A stretch of DNA of 64,000 nucleotides. Origin: Bog-473 sp963726135. GTDB taxonomy: Bacteria; Actinomycetota; Acidimicrobiia; Acidimicrobiales; RAAP-2. The notes below the pieces were generated by a model. It saw only the letters and a program-made list of their open reading frames with translations, did no database searches and was not told the origin of the DNA. Numbering within the stretch: position 1 is the stretch's first letter; each line of letters begins with the position of its first letter. The position numbers were made by a program, and so were the translations under genes. The stretch spans positions 1,364,001 to 1,428,000 of the forward strand of contig CAVSBE010000008.1 of assembly GCA_963726135.1 (NCBI GenBank). Reading direction: 5' to 3'. Below are positions 37,473-46,396 of the stretch, in pieces.

Positions 37473-37955
37473 CTACAGGGCGGCGAGCACCTCCTCGGCC
37501 GAGCTGACCTTCAGCCCTGGACCGGGCTCGACGGCGATCCAGGCGACGACGCCGTCATGGAGGATCGCGGCATAGCGCTGCGAACGCGAGCCGAGGCCGA
37601 ACCCGCTGCCGTCCATGGTGAGGCCCAGCGCCTCGGTCAGCTCACCGTTGCCGTCGGCGAGCATCACGACGGAACGGCCGACGCTCTGGTCCTTGCCCCA
37701 CGCACCCATGACGAAGGGGTCGTTGACCGACACGCACACCACCTTGTCCACCCCTTTGGCCCGCAGCTCCTCGGCGCGCAGGACGAACCCCGGCAGGTGG
37801 TGGTCCGAGCAGGTCGGCGTGAAGGCACCGGGCACCCCGAAGAGGACGACCTTGCCGTGTCCCAAGACCTCGGCTGACGTGGTCGCCTCGGGCCCCTTGT
37901 CGCCGAAGGTGAACACCTTCACGTCGGGCACCTTGTCGCCCACTGCGATCGTCAT
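37473..37955 (-). CDS. Peroxiredoxin, Prx5 (AhpE/PRDX5-like) type
   Basis: The ATG at 37955 has GGAG eight bases upstream. The 160-residue thioredoxin-fold protein has the catalytic motif VPGAFTPTCSDHHLPGF with peroxidatic Cys at about 49, and WGKDQSV, ALGLTMDGSGFGLGSRSQRY. A second conserved Cys for resolution (VVCVSV, Cys73) is possible, as is a glutaredoxin/mycothiol-linked mechanism. It should reduce peroxides in the cytoplasm. Gene intact. Confidence 0.88.
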   Translation of the reverse strand: MTIAVGDKVPDVKVFTFGDKGPEATTSAEVLGHGKVVLFGVPGAFTPTCSDHHLPGFVLRAEELRAKGVDKVVCVSVNDPFVMGAWGKDQSVGRSVVMLADGNGELTEALGLTMDGSGFGLGSRSQRYAAILHDGVVAWIAVEPGPGLKVSSAEEVLAAL

Positions 37956-38110
37956 TCGAAGCTCCTTCCTTGTCGTGATTCCAGGTTGTCATACCCCACC
38001 ATTGACCCCGCCATCGACCGCCACCCCCGGGCGGTCACGAAGTTGTAACCTGCCGCAATCGCTCCGAGCGACGGAGTCGTATTACGGGAATCGGACCTTG
38101 GGGGGTTGCG

Positions 38111-39753
38111 ATGACGCAGTCGTTTGATCGTCGGTCGTTCCTGGCAGGTGGGCTGGCGTTGGGCGCCGGCGCCGCCACCGTCGGTGCGCTGGAAGACCCG
38201 GCCGGCGCAGCCGCCACCAACGGTCCGGGCCGAAACGGCGTGTCGAATGCCAAACCCGTGCACGGTGGCTCGCTCACCTTCGGCATCGACACCGAGGAGA
38301 GCGGCTTCGACCCCTCGACGGCTCGCTGGGACGAAGGCGGGTTCCTCTACGGCCGCACGGTCTTCGACCCCATCGCCATCGTCAACGCGTCCGGCGGCGT
38401 GGAGCCGTATCTCGCCCAGTCGATCACGTCGAACGCGGACTTCACCGCCTTCACCGTCACCTTGCGGCCCGGCATCGTGTTCCACGACGGCACGCCGCTC
38501 GATGCCAACGCGCTCTACCTCAACATCGAGAAGCAGGCCACCTCGGTCCTCACCGGACCGGCTTTCGCCACCAACATCAAGGGGGTCTCGGTCACCGGCC
38601 CCATGGCGGTGACCCTGACCATGAAGTCGTCGTGGGCTCCGTTCCCCTACTACCTGGCCCAGGCCCAGACGGGCTACGTCGCGGCGCCGTCCATGCTGAA
38701 CAGCTCGTCAGCGGCACCTCGCACCCGGTCGGCACCGGACCCTTCGTCTTCCAGGACTGGGTGCCCAACACCCACATGACCGCCACGAAGAACCCCCACT
38801 ACTGGCGCAAGGGCTACCCGTACCTGGACTCCATCACCTTCAAGCCGATCATCGACCCCAATGCCCGCGTGCAGGCGCTCGAGACGGGCACCGTGGACAT
38901 CATCCATACCAACTCCCCCGACGGCCTGCTCCAGTTCCGGGGCGACCGCAGGTGGTCGTACTACGACAACAGCGGCCAGGTGGTGGGCCAGCCCACGGTG
39001 CAGTGCATGATGCTGAACACGTCGGCCGAGCCGTTCAACAACCACACGCTGCGGGTGGCCATGGCCAAAGCCGTCAACCAGGCCCAGTTCGCCAAGGTCA
39101 TCGACAAGGGCGTCGACTTCCCCATGAAGGGCCTGTTCATCCCCGGGAGCGAGTACTACACCAAGACCACGTACCCTGCGTACGACCCGGCCGGCGCGGC
39201 CAACCTGGTCAAGCAGGTCCAGCAGCAGACGGGCAAGCCGGTCTCGTTCACGCTGAACTCGACCAGTAACTCGGACGTCCTGCGGTCAGCCGAGTTCCTG
39301 CAGCAGGCCTTCCAGCAGGCGGGCATGCACGTGAACATCAACATCATCGCCCAGTCGACGCTGATCAACAACGCCCTGGCCGGCACCTACCAGGCGACGC
39401 TGTGGCGCCAGTTCGGCGCGGTCGATCCCGACCTCAACTATGTCTGGTGGACCACGCAACTGGCGTCGGGTCCGCTGGCCCTCAACATGGCGCGCAACGT
39501 CGACCCCCGCATCCAGGCGGCGCTCCTGGCGGGCCGGGCATCCGACGTCAAGGCGGACCGGGTCAAGGCCTACCAGCAGATCAACCAGTACCTCGGCGAA
39601 GACATCCCCTACATCTGGTTCGCCCGCGACACGTGGGCGGTCGTGGCCAACCCCAAGGTGCAGAACTTCGCCAACCCGGTGACCCTGCAGGGCTCCAAGG
39701 CGGTGGCCTTCGACGAGGGCGTGCTCTGGCCGACCCAGATCTGGGTGAAGTAG
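38111..39753 (+). CDS. TAT-exported peptide/solute-binding protein, SBP_bac_5 (one frameshift)
   Basis: The ATG at 38111 (GGGGGTTG upstream) starts a twin-arginine signal, DRRSFLAGGLALGAGAATVG. The binding-protein fold then shows GGSLTFGIDTEESGFDPSTA, GGVEPYLAQSITSNADFTAF and GIVFHDGTPLDANALY. The frame slips near 38695 and resumes LVSGTSHPVGTGPFVFQDWV, THMTATKNPHYWRKGYPYLD and so on to the stop. About 547 residues, the usual size of family 5 (Dpp/Opp) binding proteins. No permease genes are adjacent, so it is an orphan or works with a distant transporter. Confidence 0.85.
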
Positions 39754-39780
39754 CAGGAGCGGCTTCGTCCCGAATTTGCG

Positions 39781-39823
39781 CTCGCCGGCGCGCGTCGACC
39801 ACGAGTGTGCGACGCGCGGCGAG
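39781..39823. terminator. Large GC hairpin between convergent genes
   Basis: CTCGCCGGCGCGCGTCG (39781-39797) pairs with CGACGCGCGGCGAG (39810-39823) with a three-base bulge and 12-base loop. Position between two convergent genes fits a bidirectional terminator, though no clear T-tract follows. Confidence 0.5.
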
Positions 39824-39887
39824 AGCGAACGGGGCTTTGTGGGAGAGGGGAAGTGGCCGGACTCTCTTGTTGTCGGAGGCGGAACAG

Positions 39888-41486
39888 CTAGCGCATCTCG
39901 ACATCGTCGAGGTATTCGTCGCGCCAGTGCGTGTAGCGCTCCTCCGGGAGCCGCAGGCAATAGGTGGGCCGGAGGGCCTCGACGAACCCACGCTCGTGGC
40001 TCACCGCCACGATGGTGCCCGGCCAGCTGCCGAGCATGGCGCCGACGGCGGAGATGGAGGAGGGGTCGAGGTTGTTGGTGGGCTCGTCGAGCAGCAGCAC
40101 GTTCGCCTCACCCGCCGAGAGCATGGCCAACCCGAGCTTGGCTCGCTCGCCACCCGAGAGCGTCGCAGGCATTTGGTCGGCCGCCTTCGACGGTAGGCCG
40201 AACGAGCCGAGGAGCGCGCGCCGGTCCCGCTCGGCCTTCAAGACGGCGTCGCTCACGTTGGCCAGCGCGGTCCGCGCCGCGTCGATCTGCTCGTGCTCCT
40301 GCGCGAAGTAGCCGACCGCGACGTTCGCCCCACGCTCCACGACGCCGTTGGTCGGCTCCTGCACGCCGGCCAGGCAGCGGAGGAGCGAGGACTTCCCGGC
40401 GCCGTTGCGGCCGATGATGACGATGTGATCGCCCCGGCCGGCGTGGAAGGTCACGTCCGATACCACCTCGTTGGCGCCGTAGCGGATGGCCAGCTTCGCC
40501 ACCTCCAGGGGAATGGCTCCTGAGCGGGTTGGCGCCGGGAGCTTGAATTTGCTGGACCGATCCCGCTTGTCGACGTGGGTCCGCTCCGACTCCATCCGCT
40601 CGACCCGCTTGTCGAGCGCCTTGGCCTTCCGGGCCCGCTTCTCGGTGCTCGCCCGCATGGAGTCGGCCAGCGCCGAGAGGCGCCCGATCTCGCGCTGTTC
40701 CAGCCCTGCGGCGCGCTCGCGCTGGGCCTGGTCGGCCTCGTGGAGGGCCTGGAACTTCGAGTAGTTGCCCTTCCACTCGGTGAGCCGCTGGTTCGAGATG
40801 TGCAGCACCTTGCTGATGGACCGGTCGAGCAGTTTGAGGTCGTGGCTGACCACGAGGAGGGCGCCGGGAAACCGTGCCAATTCGTCGAGGAGCCAGCGTT
40901 TGGCGGAGCGGTCGAGGTGGTTGGTCGGCTCGTCGAGGATCATGAGCTCCGGCTCCTGGAACAGGACCCGAATGAGGTCGACGCGGCGGCGCTGGCCGCC
41001 CGAGAGCTCGTCGATGTCCTCGAGAAGCAGCTCCTGGCGGAGACCGAGTCCGTCGGCCAGACGGGCCATCACCGACTCGGCCTCGTAGCCACCGTTCGAC
41101 TGGAATTGCTCCTGCAGGTCGGTGAAGAGCTCGATGTTCTCCTCCGAGGGGTCGTCGGCCATCGACTTGCGGGCCGACCCGAGGGCGTCGTCCAGGACGT
41201 CGAGGCCGCGCACCGAGAGGATGTGCGAGAACCCGGTCGGCTCGAGGCCGAGGCCGCCGGGGACCGGAGCCTGCGGCAGGTAGCCGAACGACCCGAGCAG
41301 CCGGACGTTGCCCCGGTGGCGCAGCTGGGCTGCCGGCTGGCCCACCAGCACCGAGATGAAGGACGACTTCCCGGTGCCGTTCCGGCCGACCAACCCCACC
41401 TTCTCGCCCGCGCCCACGACGAACGAGGCGTCGGCGAGCAGGGTGCGGTCACCGATTTCGATGGTCAGGGCTGATCCGACGATCAC
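39888..41486 (-). CDS. ABC-F family ATPase
   Basis: GTG 41486 is used because VIVGSALTIEIGDRTLLADA is the usual start. The 532 residues carry two ABC cassettes: Walker A LVGRNGTGKSSF and IIGRNGAGKSSLL; signatures LSGGQRRRVDL and LSGGERAKLGL; Walker B LMILDEPTNHLD and LLLDEPTNNLD. Between them is a charged P-site linker (LEQREIGRLSALADSMRAST). No membrane segments. ABC-F proteins act on the ribosome, in translation control or antibiotic protection. The gene is divergent from a DHA2 exporter with 45 bases between starts, which hints at a resistance pair. Confidence 0.9.
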   Translation of the reverse strand: MIVGSALTIEIGDRTLLADASFVVGAGEKVGLVGRNGTGKSSFISVLVGQPAAQLRHRGNVRLLGSFGYLPQAPVPGGLGLEPTGFSHILSVRGLDVLDDALGSARKSMADDPSEENIELFTDLQEQFQSNGGYEAESVMARLADGLGLRQELLLEDIDELSGGQRRRVDLIRVLFQEPELMILDEPTNHLDRSAKRWLLDELARFPGALLVVSHDLKLLDRSISKVLHISNQRLTEWKGNYSKFQALHEADQAQRERAAGLEQREIGRLSALADSMRASTEKRARKAKALDKRVERMESERTHVDKRDRSSKFKLPAPTRSGAIPLEVAKLAIRYGANEVVSDVTFHAGRGDHIVIIGRNGAGKSSLLRCLAGVQEPTNGVVERGANVAVGYFAQEHEQIDAARTALANVSDAVLKAERDRRALLGSFGLPSKAADQMPATLSGGERAKLGLAMLSAGEANVLLLDEPTNNLDPSSISAVGAMLGSWPGTIVAVSHERGFVEALRPTYCLRLPEERYTHWRDEYLDDVEMR

Positions 41487-41531
41487 GTCACATTGTACGA
41501 GCCGCCAACTCCGTTCGGTACACTCCGCCCA
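41487..41531. promoter_or_regulatory. Shared divergent control region
   Basis: Only 45 bases separate the ABC-F and MFS starts, so both promoters must overlap here or within the genes. It holds TTGTAC and TGTACGA-like runs but no clear -10/-35 pair that I can assign. Confidence 0.3.
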
Positions 41532-43160
41532 GTGCCCGCTCTCGACCGCAAATGGTGGACGCTGATCGCCGTCTGCACCGCGGTGTTCATGCTCCTGCTC
41601 GACATCACGGTCGTCAACGTGGCACTGCCCGACATCCAGCGATCGCTGCACTCGAGCTTCTCCGACCTGCAGTGGGTCGTCGACGCCTACTCACTGACGC
41701 TGGCGGCCTTTCTCCTGACCGCGGGCGTCCTGGGCGACATCTACGGGCGCCGTGGGGTGTTCGCCATCGGGCTTGTCATCTTCTCGCTCGCGTCGTTGCT
41801 GTGCGGACTCTCGACCACGCCACTCATGCTCAACCTGGCCCGGGCCGTCCAGGGCGTCGGCGGCGCCATCATGTTCGCCACCTCGCTCGCCCTCATCGCC
41901 GGGGCGTTCGTGGGCAGGGACCGCGGCACGGCCTTCGGCCTCTACGGCGCGGTGATCGGCGGCGCCGTCGCCGTCGGGCCGCTGATCGGCGGCGCCATCA
42001 CGAGCGGCATCGGCTGGCGCTGGATCTTCTTCGTCAACGTTCCCATCGGCGTCGTCGCCGTGATCATCACGGTTGCCAAGATCGCCGAGTCCAAGGACAC
42101 GAGGGAACGCAGCATCGACTGGGTTGGATTCGTCACGTTCTCGGCCAGCTTGTTCGCGCTGGTCTTCGCGCTCGTACGGGGCAACGACCTCGGCTGGGGC
42201 AGCGCCACCATCGTGGGCCTGCTCGCGGCATCGGCCGTCCTCATGGTGGCGTTCTTCTTCAACGAGCTCCTCACGGCCGATCCCATGCTGGACCTCGGCC
42301 TGTTCAAGATTCCCGCCTTCGTGGGCCTCTCCGTGGTGGCGTTCACGCTCGCCTCGTCCATCTTCGCGATGTTCTTGTACCTGACCCTCTACATCCAGGA
42401 CGACCTGGGCTATGGCCCGCTCGCCGCCGGCATCCGCTTCCTCCCGCAGACACTGGTCATCTTCTTCTGGTCCTTCTTCGCCGGGCGGTTGACCGTGCGT
42501 GTGCGGTCGCGCTGGCTCCTCGGCATCGGGATGCTCGTGGTCGCCGGTGCGCTCCTCTCGATGGGGACGACCCACCCGACATCGGGTTGGACGGTCTTGC
42601 TGCCCGGGTTCATCCTCGCCGGGTTCGGAGCCGGCACGGTGAATCCCGTCCTGGCCTCGGGTGCGGTCTCCGTGGTCCAGCCCCAGCGCAGCGGCATGGC
42701 GTCGGGTGCCAACAACACCTTCCGGCAGGTTGGCATCGCCACGGGCATCGCGGTGCTCGGGGCGGTGTTCCAGAGCCAGATCGTGACGCACACCTCTGCC
42801 GCCTTGAGGAAGACCGACGTCGGGCTGGAGGTGCTGCGCCGCGGAGGGGCGCAGCTCCAGGGAGCCATGTCCGCGGGGCAGGTGCACCAGGTGGCCTCCG
42901 CCATACCGGTCCCGGCGGCGCGGGTGGCGCTGCTCGCCGCGTACCGGGTGGGCTTCTCCTCGACGCTGAACCACCTCATGGACATCGGGGCCATCGTCGC
43001 GTTCGTCGGCGCGGTCTGCGCGTTCGCTCTCGTGCGGCAGCGTGACTTCGTCGTCCCCACCGCGTCGGGACCGTCGCACGAGCCCGGTGGGCCGCCGCCC
43101 GGCACCGAGAGCGGCCCCGCCGATCCGGAGAAGGCTGGCTTGCCTGCGGGGCATGCCTGA
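41532..43160 (+). CDS. DHA2-family MFS drug exporter (EmrB/QacA type)
   Basis: GTG 41532 leads into WWTLIAVCTAVFMLLLDITV and VNVALPDIQRSLHSSFSDLQ, the DHA2 TM1 and loop. Further marks are LGDIYGRRGVFAIGL (motif A, TM2-3), LARAVQGVGGAIMFATSLAL, the antiporter region GPLIGGAITSGIGWRWIFFV (motif C and WRWIFF) and 14 predicted helices over 542 residues. It should export drugs or metabolites using proton motive force. The start of the GNAT gene overlaps its end by eight bases. Confidence 0.9.
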   Translation: MPALDRKWWTLIAVCTAVFMLLLDITVVNVALPDIQRSLHSSFSDLQWVVDAYSLTLAAFLLTAGVLGDIYGRRGVFAIGLVIFSLASLLCGLSTTPLMLNLARAVQGVGGAIMFATSLALIAGAFVGRDRGTAFGLYGAVIGGAVAVGPLIGGAITSGIGWRWIFFVNVPIGVVAVIITVAKIAESKDTRERSIDWVGFVTFSASLFALVFALVRGNDLGWGSATIVGLLAASAVLMVAFFFNELLTADPMLDLGLFKIPAFVGLSVVAFTLASSIFAMFLYLTLYIQDDLGYGPLAAGIRFLPQTLVIFFWSFFAGRLTVRVRSRWLLGIGMLVVAGALLSMGTTHPTSGWTVLLPGFILAGFGAGTVNPVLASGAVSVVQPQRSGMASGANNTFRQVGIATGIAVLGAVFQSQIVTHTSAALRKTDVGLEVLRRGGAQLQGAMSAGQVHQVASAIPVPAARVALLAAYRVGFSSTLNHLMDIGAIVAFVGAVCAFALVRQRDFVVPTASGPSHEPGGPPPGTESGPADPEKAGLPAGHA

Positions 43161-43800
43161 GCCCTTCACGCTCGAGGGCGACCACGTCCGGCTCGAGCCT
43201 CTGAGCGAGGCGCACATCCCCGCGCTGGTCGAGGCGGCGGCCGAAGATCGCAGCAGCTACCGGTGGACCTACACACCCGACGGGCTCGAGCAGATGACCG
43301 ATTACGTCCGCGACGCGCGGGCCAAGGCGGCGTCGGGGGCGCACGTGGCCTTCGCCACGGTCGCCAAGGGGACGGGGCCCGGCGGCGGCGACCGCGTCGT
43401 GGGCGCGACGCGGTTCTGCGAGATCTTCTTCTGGCAATGGCCCCCGGGGGCAAGCCATCAGCGCCACGAGGTGCCCGACGTCGTCGACATCGGTTTCACC
43501 TGGCTGGCGGGTTCGGCCCAACGGACTCCGGTCAACACGGAAGCCAAGCTGGTGATGCTGACGCACGCCTTCGAGGTGTGGCGGGTCCACCGGGTCGGGC
43601 TGCAGACCGACGTGCGCAACAAGCGCTCCTGGGCGGCCATCGAACGGATCGGAGGCCGACTCGACGGCATCATCCGCGCCGACCGGCCCGGCTCCGACGA
43701 CACGGTGCGCACATCAGCCCGTTTTTCCATCGTGGCGGCTGAATGGCCGGGCGTGAAGACACGGCTGACCACGGCGCTCGAGCGCGGTGGAGCCGCGTAG
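43153..43800 (+). CDS. GNAT-family N-acetyltransferase
   Basis: From ATG 43153, 215 residues. The start, FTLEGDHVRLEPLSEAHIPA, and GFTWLAGSAQRTPVNTEAK, then VHRVGLQTDVRNKRSWAAIE and IGGRLDGIIRADR, are the RimJ/RimL-type GNAT pattern (Acetyltransf_3). The A motif uses a V/R-N-x-R-S-x-x-A-I-E-R helix for acetyl-CoA. It may acetylate an N-terminus, amino acid or drug. It overlaps the exporter gene, so it is likely co-transcribed with it. Confidence 0.82.
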   Translation: MPEPFTLEGDHVRLEPLSEAHIPALVEAAAEDRSSYRWTYTPDGLEQMTDYVRDARAKAASGAHVAFATVAKGTGPGGGDRVVGATRFCEIFFWQWPPGASHQRHEVPDVVDIGFTWLAGSAQRTPVNTEAKLVMLTHAFEVWRVHRVGLQTDVRNKRSWAAIERIGGRLDGIIRADRPGSDDTVRTSARFSIVAAEWPGVKTRLTTALERGGAA

Positions 43801-43829
43801 GGCGCGCTCAGCTCCCGGCTCGCCCTCGC

Positions 43830-44129
43830 TCAGGCGCACGCGAGTGTGGCCGAGATGCCGCGCCGGTGCAGCGCGTGCACCGCCGCCTCGGCTTCGTCCT
43901 TTGGCCGTACCGCGGCCACGGCCTTGCCGGTGCGGTGGATCTTCCAGGCCAGCTGATCGGCCCGCTCCACCGTGTGGCCGAAGATCTCGACGAAGGCCCG
44001 GATCACCGTCTGGAATGTCGTCACGTCGTCGTTCCAGACGATCACCGCCCACAGGTCCTCGAACGCGAAGAAGGCATCGATCTCGTCGTCGGCGACGTCA
44101 GTGGTGGCGGGTTCGAGGATCTGAGGCAT
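43830..44129 (-). CDS. clpS: ATP-dependent Clp protease adaptor ClpS
   Basis: From ATG 44129, 99 residues. The core matches ClpS: LWAVIVWNDDVTTFQTVIRA, then FGHTVERADQLAWKIHRTGK and AAVHALHRRGISATL. The WNDD/VTTF strand and H-x-x-G (IHRTG) residues form the N-degron pocket and ClpA/C contact. It delivers N-end-rule substrates to ClpC-ClpP. Convergent with the GNAT gene; divergent from the dehydrogenase. Confidence 0.92.
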   Translation of the reverse strand: MPQILEPATTDVADDEIDAFFAFEDLWAVIVWNDDVTTFQTVIRAFVEIFGHTVERADQLAWKIHRTGKAVAAVRPKDEAEAAVHALHRRGISATLACA

Positions 44130-44193
44130 GACGTGCGGTGGCGCGGCTGAAATTCGCCCGGTGCAGTGTAGTCCTGCGCGGTAGCGTGCGAGA

Positions 44194-45238
44194 ATGCGAG
44201 CAGCCGTCCTCGACGGACCACGCCGCGGTCAGCGTCCACGACGTCCCCGATCCCGTGCTCCCCGGGCCCGAGGGCGTGATCGTCGCCGTGGAGCGCACGG
44301 CGATCTGCGGTTCCGATCTGCACCTCTACCACGACGCACCGACGGGAAGTGGTATCCGCCTCGGCCACGAGGCCATCGGGACCGTGATGGACGCGGGCCC
44401 ACAGGTGCGCAGCCTCAAGCCGGGCGATCGCGTGCTCGTGTCGGGCGTCATCGGGTGCGGCGTGTGCCGTCCTTGCCTGGCCGGCCAGCCGAACGTGTGC
44501 CTGAACGACAAGGCGGCCGCGTTCGGTACCGTGCCCGACCTCCCGGGTGGGCAGGCCGAGGCCATGGCGGTCCCGTTCGCCGACCTCTTCGCGCTTCCGA
44601 TCCCCGAGGGCGTCGCCGACGAGGAGGCGGTCCTGCTGACCGACATCCTCCCGACCGGCTACCTGGGGGCGCAGCGTGCCGACATCCGGCCGGGAGCGAC
44701 CGTGGTCGTGATCGGCCTCGGCCCCGTCGGCATCATGGCGCTGCAGTGCGCATCGCTCTTCGGCCCCGGACGCATCCTGGCGGTGGACATGGTGCCCGAA
44801 CGCCTGGCCCGCGCCGAGCGGCTCGGAGCCGAGCCCATCGACGCCCGGGCGGCACCGGGGTCCGCGCAGGTGCTGGCGGCGACGGGCGGGCGGGGGGCCG
44901 AGTCGGTCATCGAGGCCGTCGGGTCCGACGCCACCATCGTGGACGCGCTGTCCTGTGCCGCCAGCGGGGGCACCGTGTCGATCGTCGGCGTCAACCTCTC
45001 CATGGGCCTCCCCATCCCGATGGCCTTGGTCCTGCTGAAGAGCCTCACGGTGCGCGCGGTCTTTGCGCCCATTCCCGGGACCTGGGCCGACCTCGTCCCG
45101 TTGGTGCAGTCGGGCCGACTCGCCGTGGCCGACACCTTCACCCACCGGATGGGGTTGGAGGAGGCGTCACAGGCCTACGAGTTGTTCGACTCCCGGGCGG
45201 ACGGGGTCTTGAAGATCTTGCTCACGCCGAACCCCTGA
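44194..45238 (+). CDS. Zinc-dependent alcohol dehydrogenase (MDR family; one frameshift)
   Basis: The ATG at 44194 starts MRAAVLDG, then the frame slips near 44215 to DHAAVSVHDVPDPVLPGPEG. The body shows AICGSDLHLYHD (catalytic-zinc Cys), RLGHEAIGTV (GHE), the structural-zinc cysteines in CGVCRPCLAGQPNVC, and the NAD loop VVVIGLGPVGIMALQCA. About 347 residues. A zinc-dependent NAD(P)+ alcohol dehydrogenase in the cytoplasm. The last 64 bases overlap the convergent membrane-protein gene. Confidence 0.85.
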
Positions 45239-46339
45239 GCCCCCTCCGGCTCGTCGGGGGTGCGGTTGATGACGATGGGCCACTCCGCGTCGCCGAGCTC
45301 GGGGCGGGCCACGAACCACGGTGCCGGTGGTGGCGCGATGAGCCGCGTCAGGGCGTCGACGATCGGCTCGTAGTTGATCCGCCAGCCCTGGAAGTTCCGC
45401 CACGACTCGTCGAGGTCGCGCTCCATGGGAAATTTGACCTCTTGCAGCCGGCGGAAACCTTCCTCGTATTCCTCCTTGGTGAGGCGGATGCCCGTCGTGG
45501 GGGACGGATCGGTGTCGTGCGGGATGCGCAATGCGCGCGCCATCGACCGCATGCAGCCGATCCCCATGGAGAGGCAGAGCCGGGCCTGGCGCGGTGTCCG
45601 CGCCGGGCTGACGGAGTGGTACATGGCCGCCGAGTCCATCATGGCGACCAGCGCGACGAGCCAGCTGCGCGTCGAGACCGGCGAGCGGAACCACAGCAGC
45701 CCGGGGTAGTTGGCGTGGCTCTCCGAGACGGCGGAGGCCCAGCGCTCCCAGTCTGAGTAGAGCGGTGGGAGCTCGTCCATCGTGTCCAGCCAGAAGTGGC
45801 GGGCCAGGATCTCGGGCCCCCACGCCGGGGTCCCCCCGCGGGCGGCGAGCAGGGTCACCTCCGTCTCGCGGGTCGCGAATGCGTTGTACAGCGCCGGCAG
45901 GTAGGCGATCTCCAGCGCGATGACCCCGAAGCCGAGGCCGGCGGCAATGATCTCGAGCGTGCGCGGGCCCGCCCCGGGAGCCGTCGCGATGCCGAGCGTG
46001 AACACCGACGAACCGGAGATGCCGACGGCGGCGGGGAAGTCGACGCCGCTGTTCCACCAGATGATCAGCGCCAGGCCGAACAGAATCAGGCACAGCCACA
46101 GGACGAACAGCGACACGACGGCGGCGGGGCCGACGAAGGACAGCAGGCGGTCCCGTGCTTCGAAGTCCGGGAGGCGCGGCGTGAGCCGGCGCGCCGGACG
46201 CGCTCAGGATGCGAGCCAGGGTGCCCAAGAGCCGCGAGGAGGTGGCCCGCGGGACCACCAGTGAGGTGAAGACGCTCCAGACCGTCAGCACGACGATGGC
46301 GATGCCCGCGACGAGTGCCACCAGGCGGGCGAACTCCAC
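45175..46339 (-). CDS. Hypothetical membrane protein (one frameshift)
   Basis: GTG 46339 opens MEFARLVALVAGIAIVVLTV and WSVFTSLVVPRATSSRLLGT. The frame slips near 46195 and resumes VVSLFVLWLCLILFGLALII, then DFPAAVGISGSSVFTLGIAT and a helix VALEIAYLP. The rest is cytoplasmic: WERWASAVSESHANYPGLLW, LCLSMGIGCMRSMARALRIP, and a C-terminus ending KTPSARESNNS. About 388 residues. The two-helix plus pore-like GSSVFTLGIAT layout recalls ion-channel-like actinobacterial proteins, but no selectivity filter is clear. Confidence 0.6.
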
Positions 46340-46396
46340 GGCGCCATCCTGCCAGATGCCCGGACGCCGGACGCCGGTGGTGCGGCCGGTCGCGGG

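Noticed and set aside
41691..43217. 508-codon minus-strand open frame opposite the DHA2 exporter
   Set aside because: Low-complexity Arg/Glu/His/Gly product; the plus strand carries an unmistakable 14-helix transporter.
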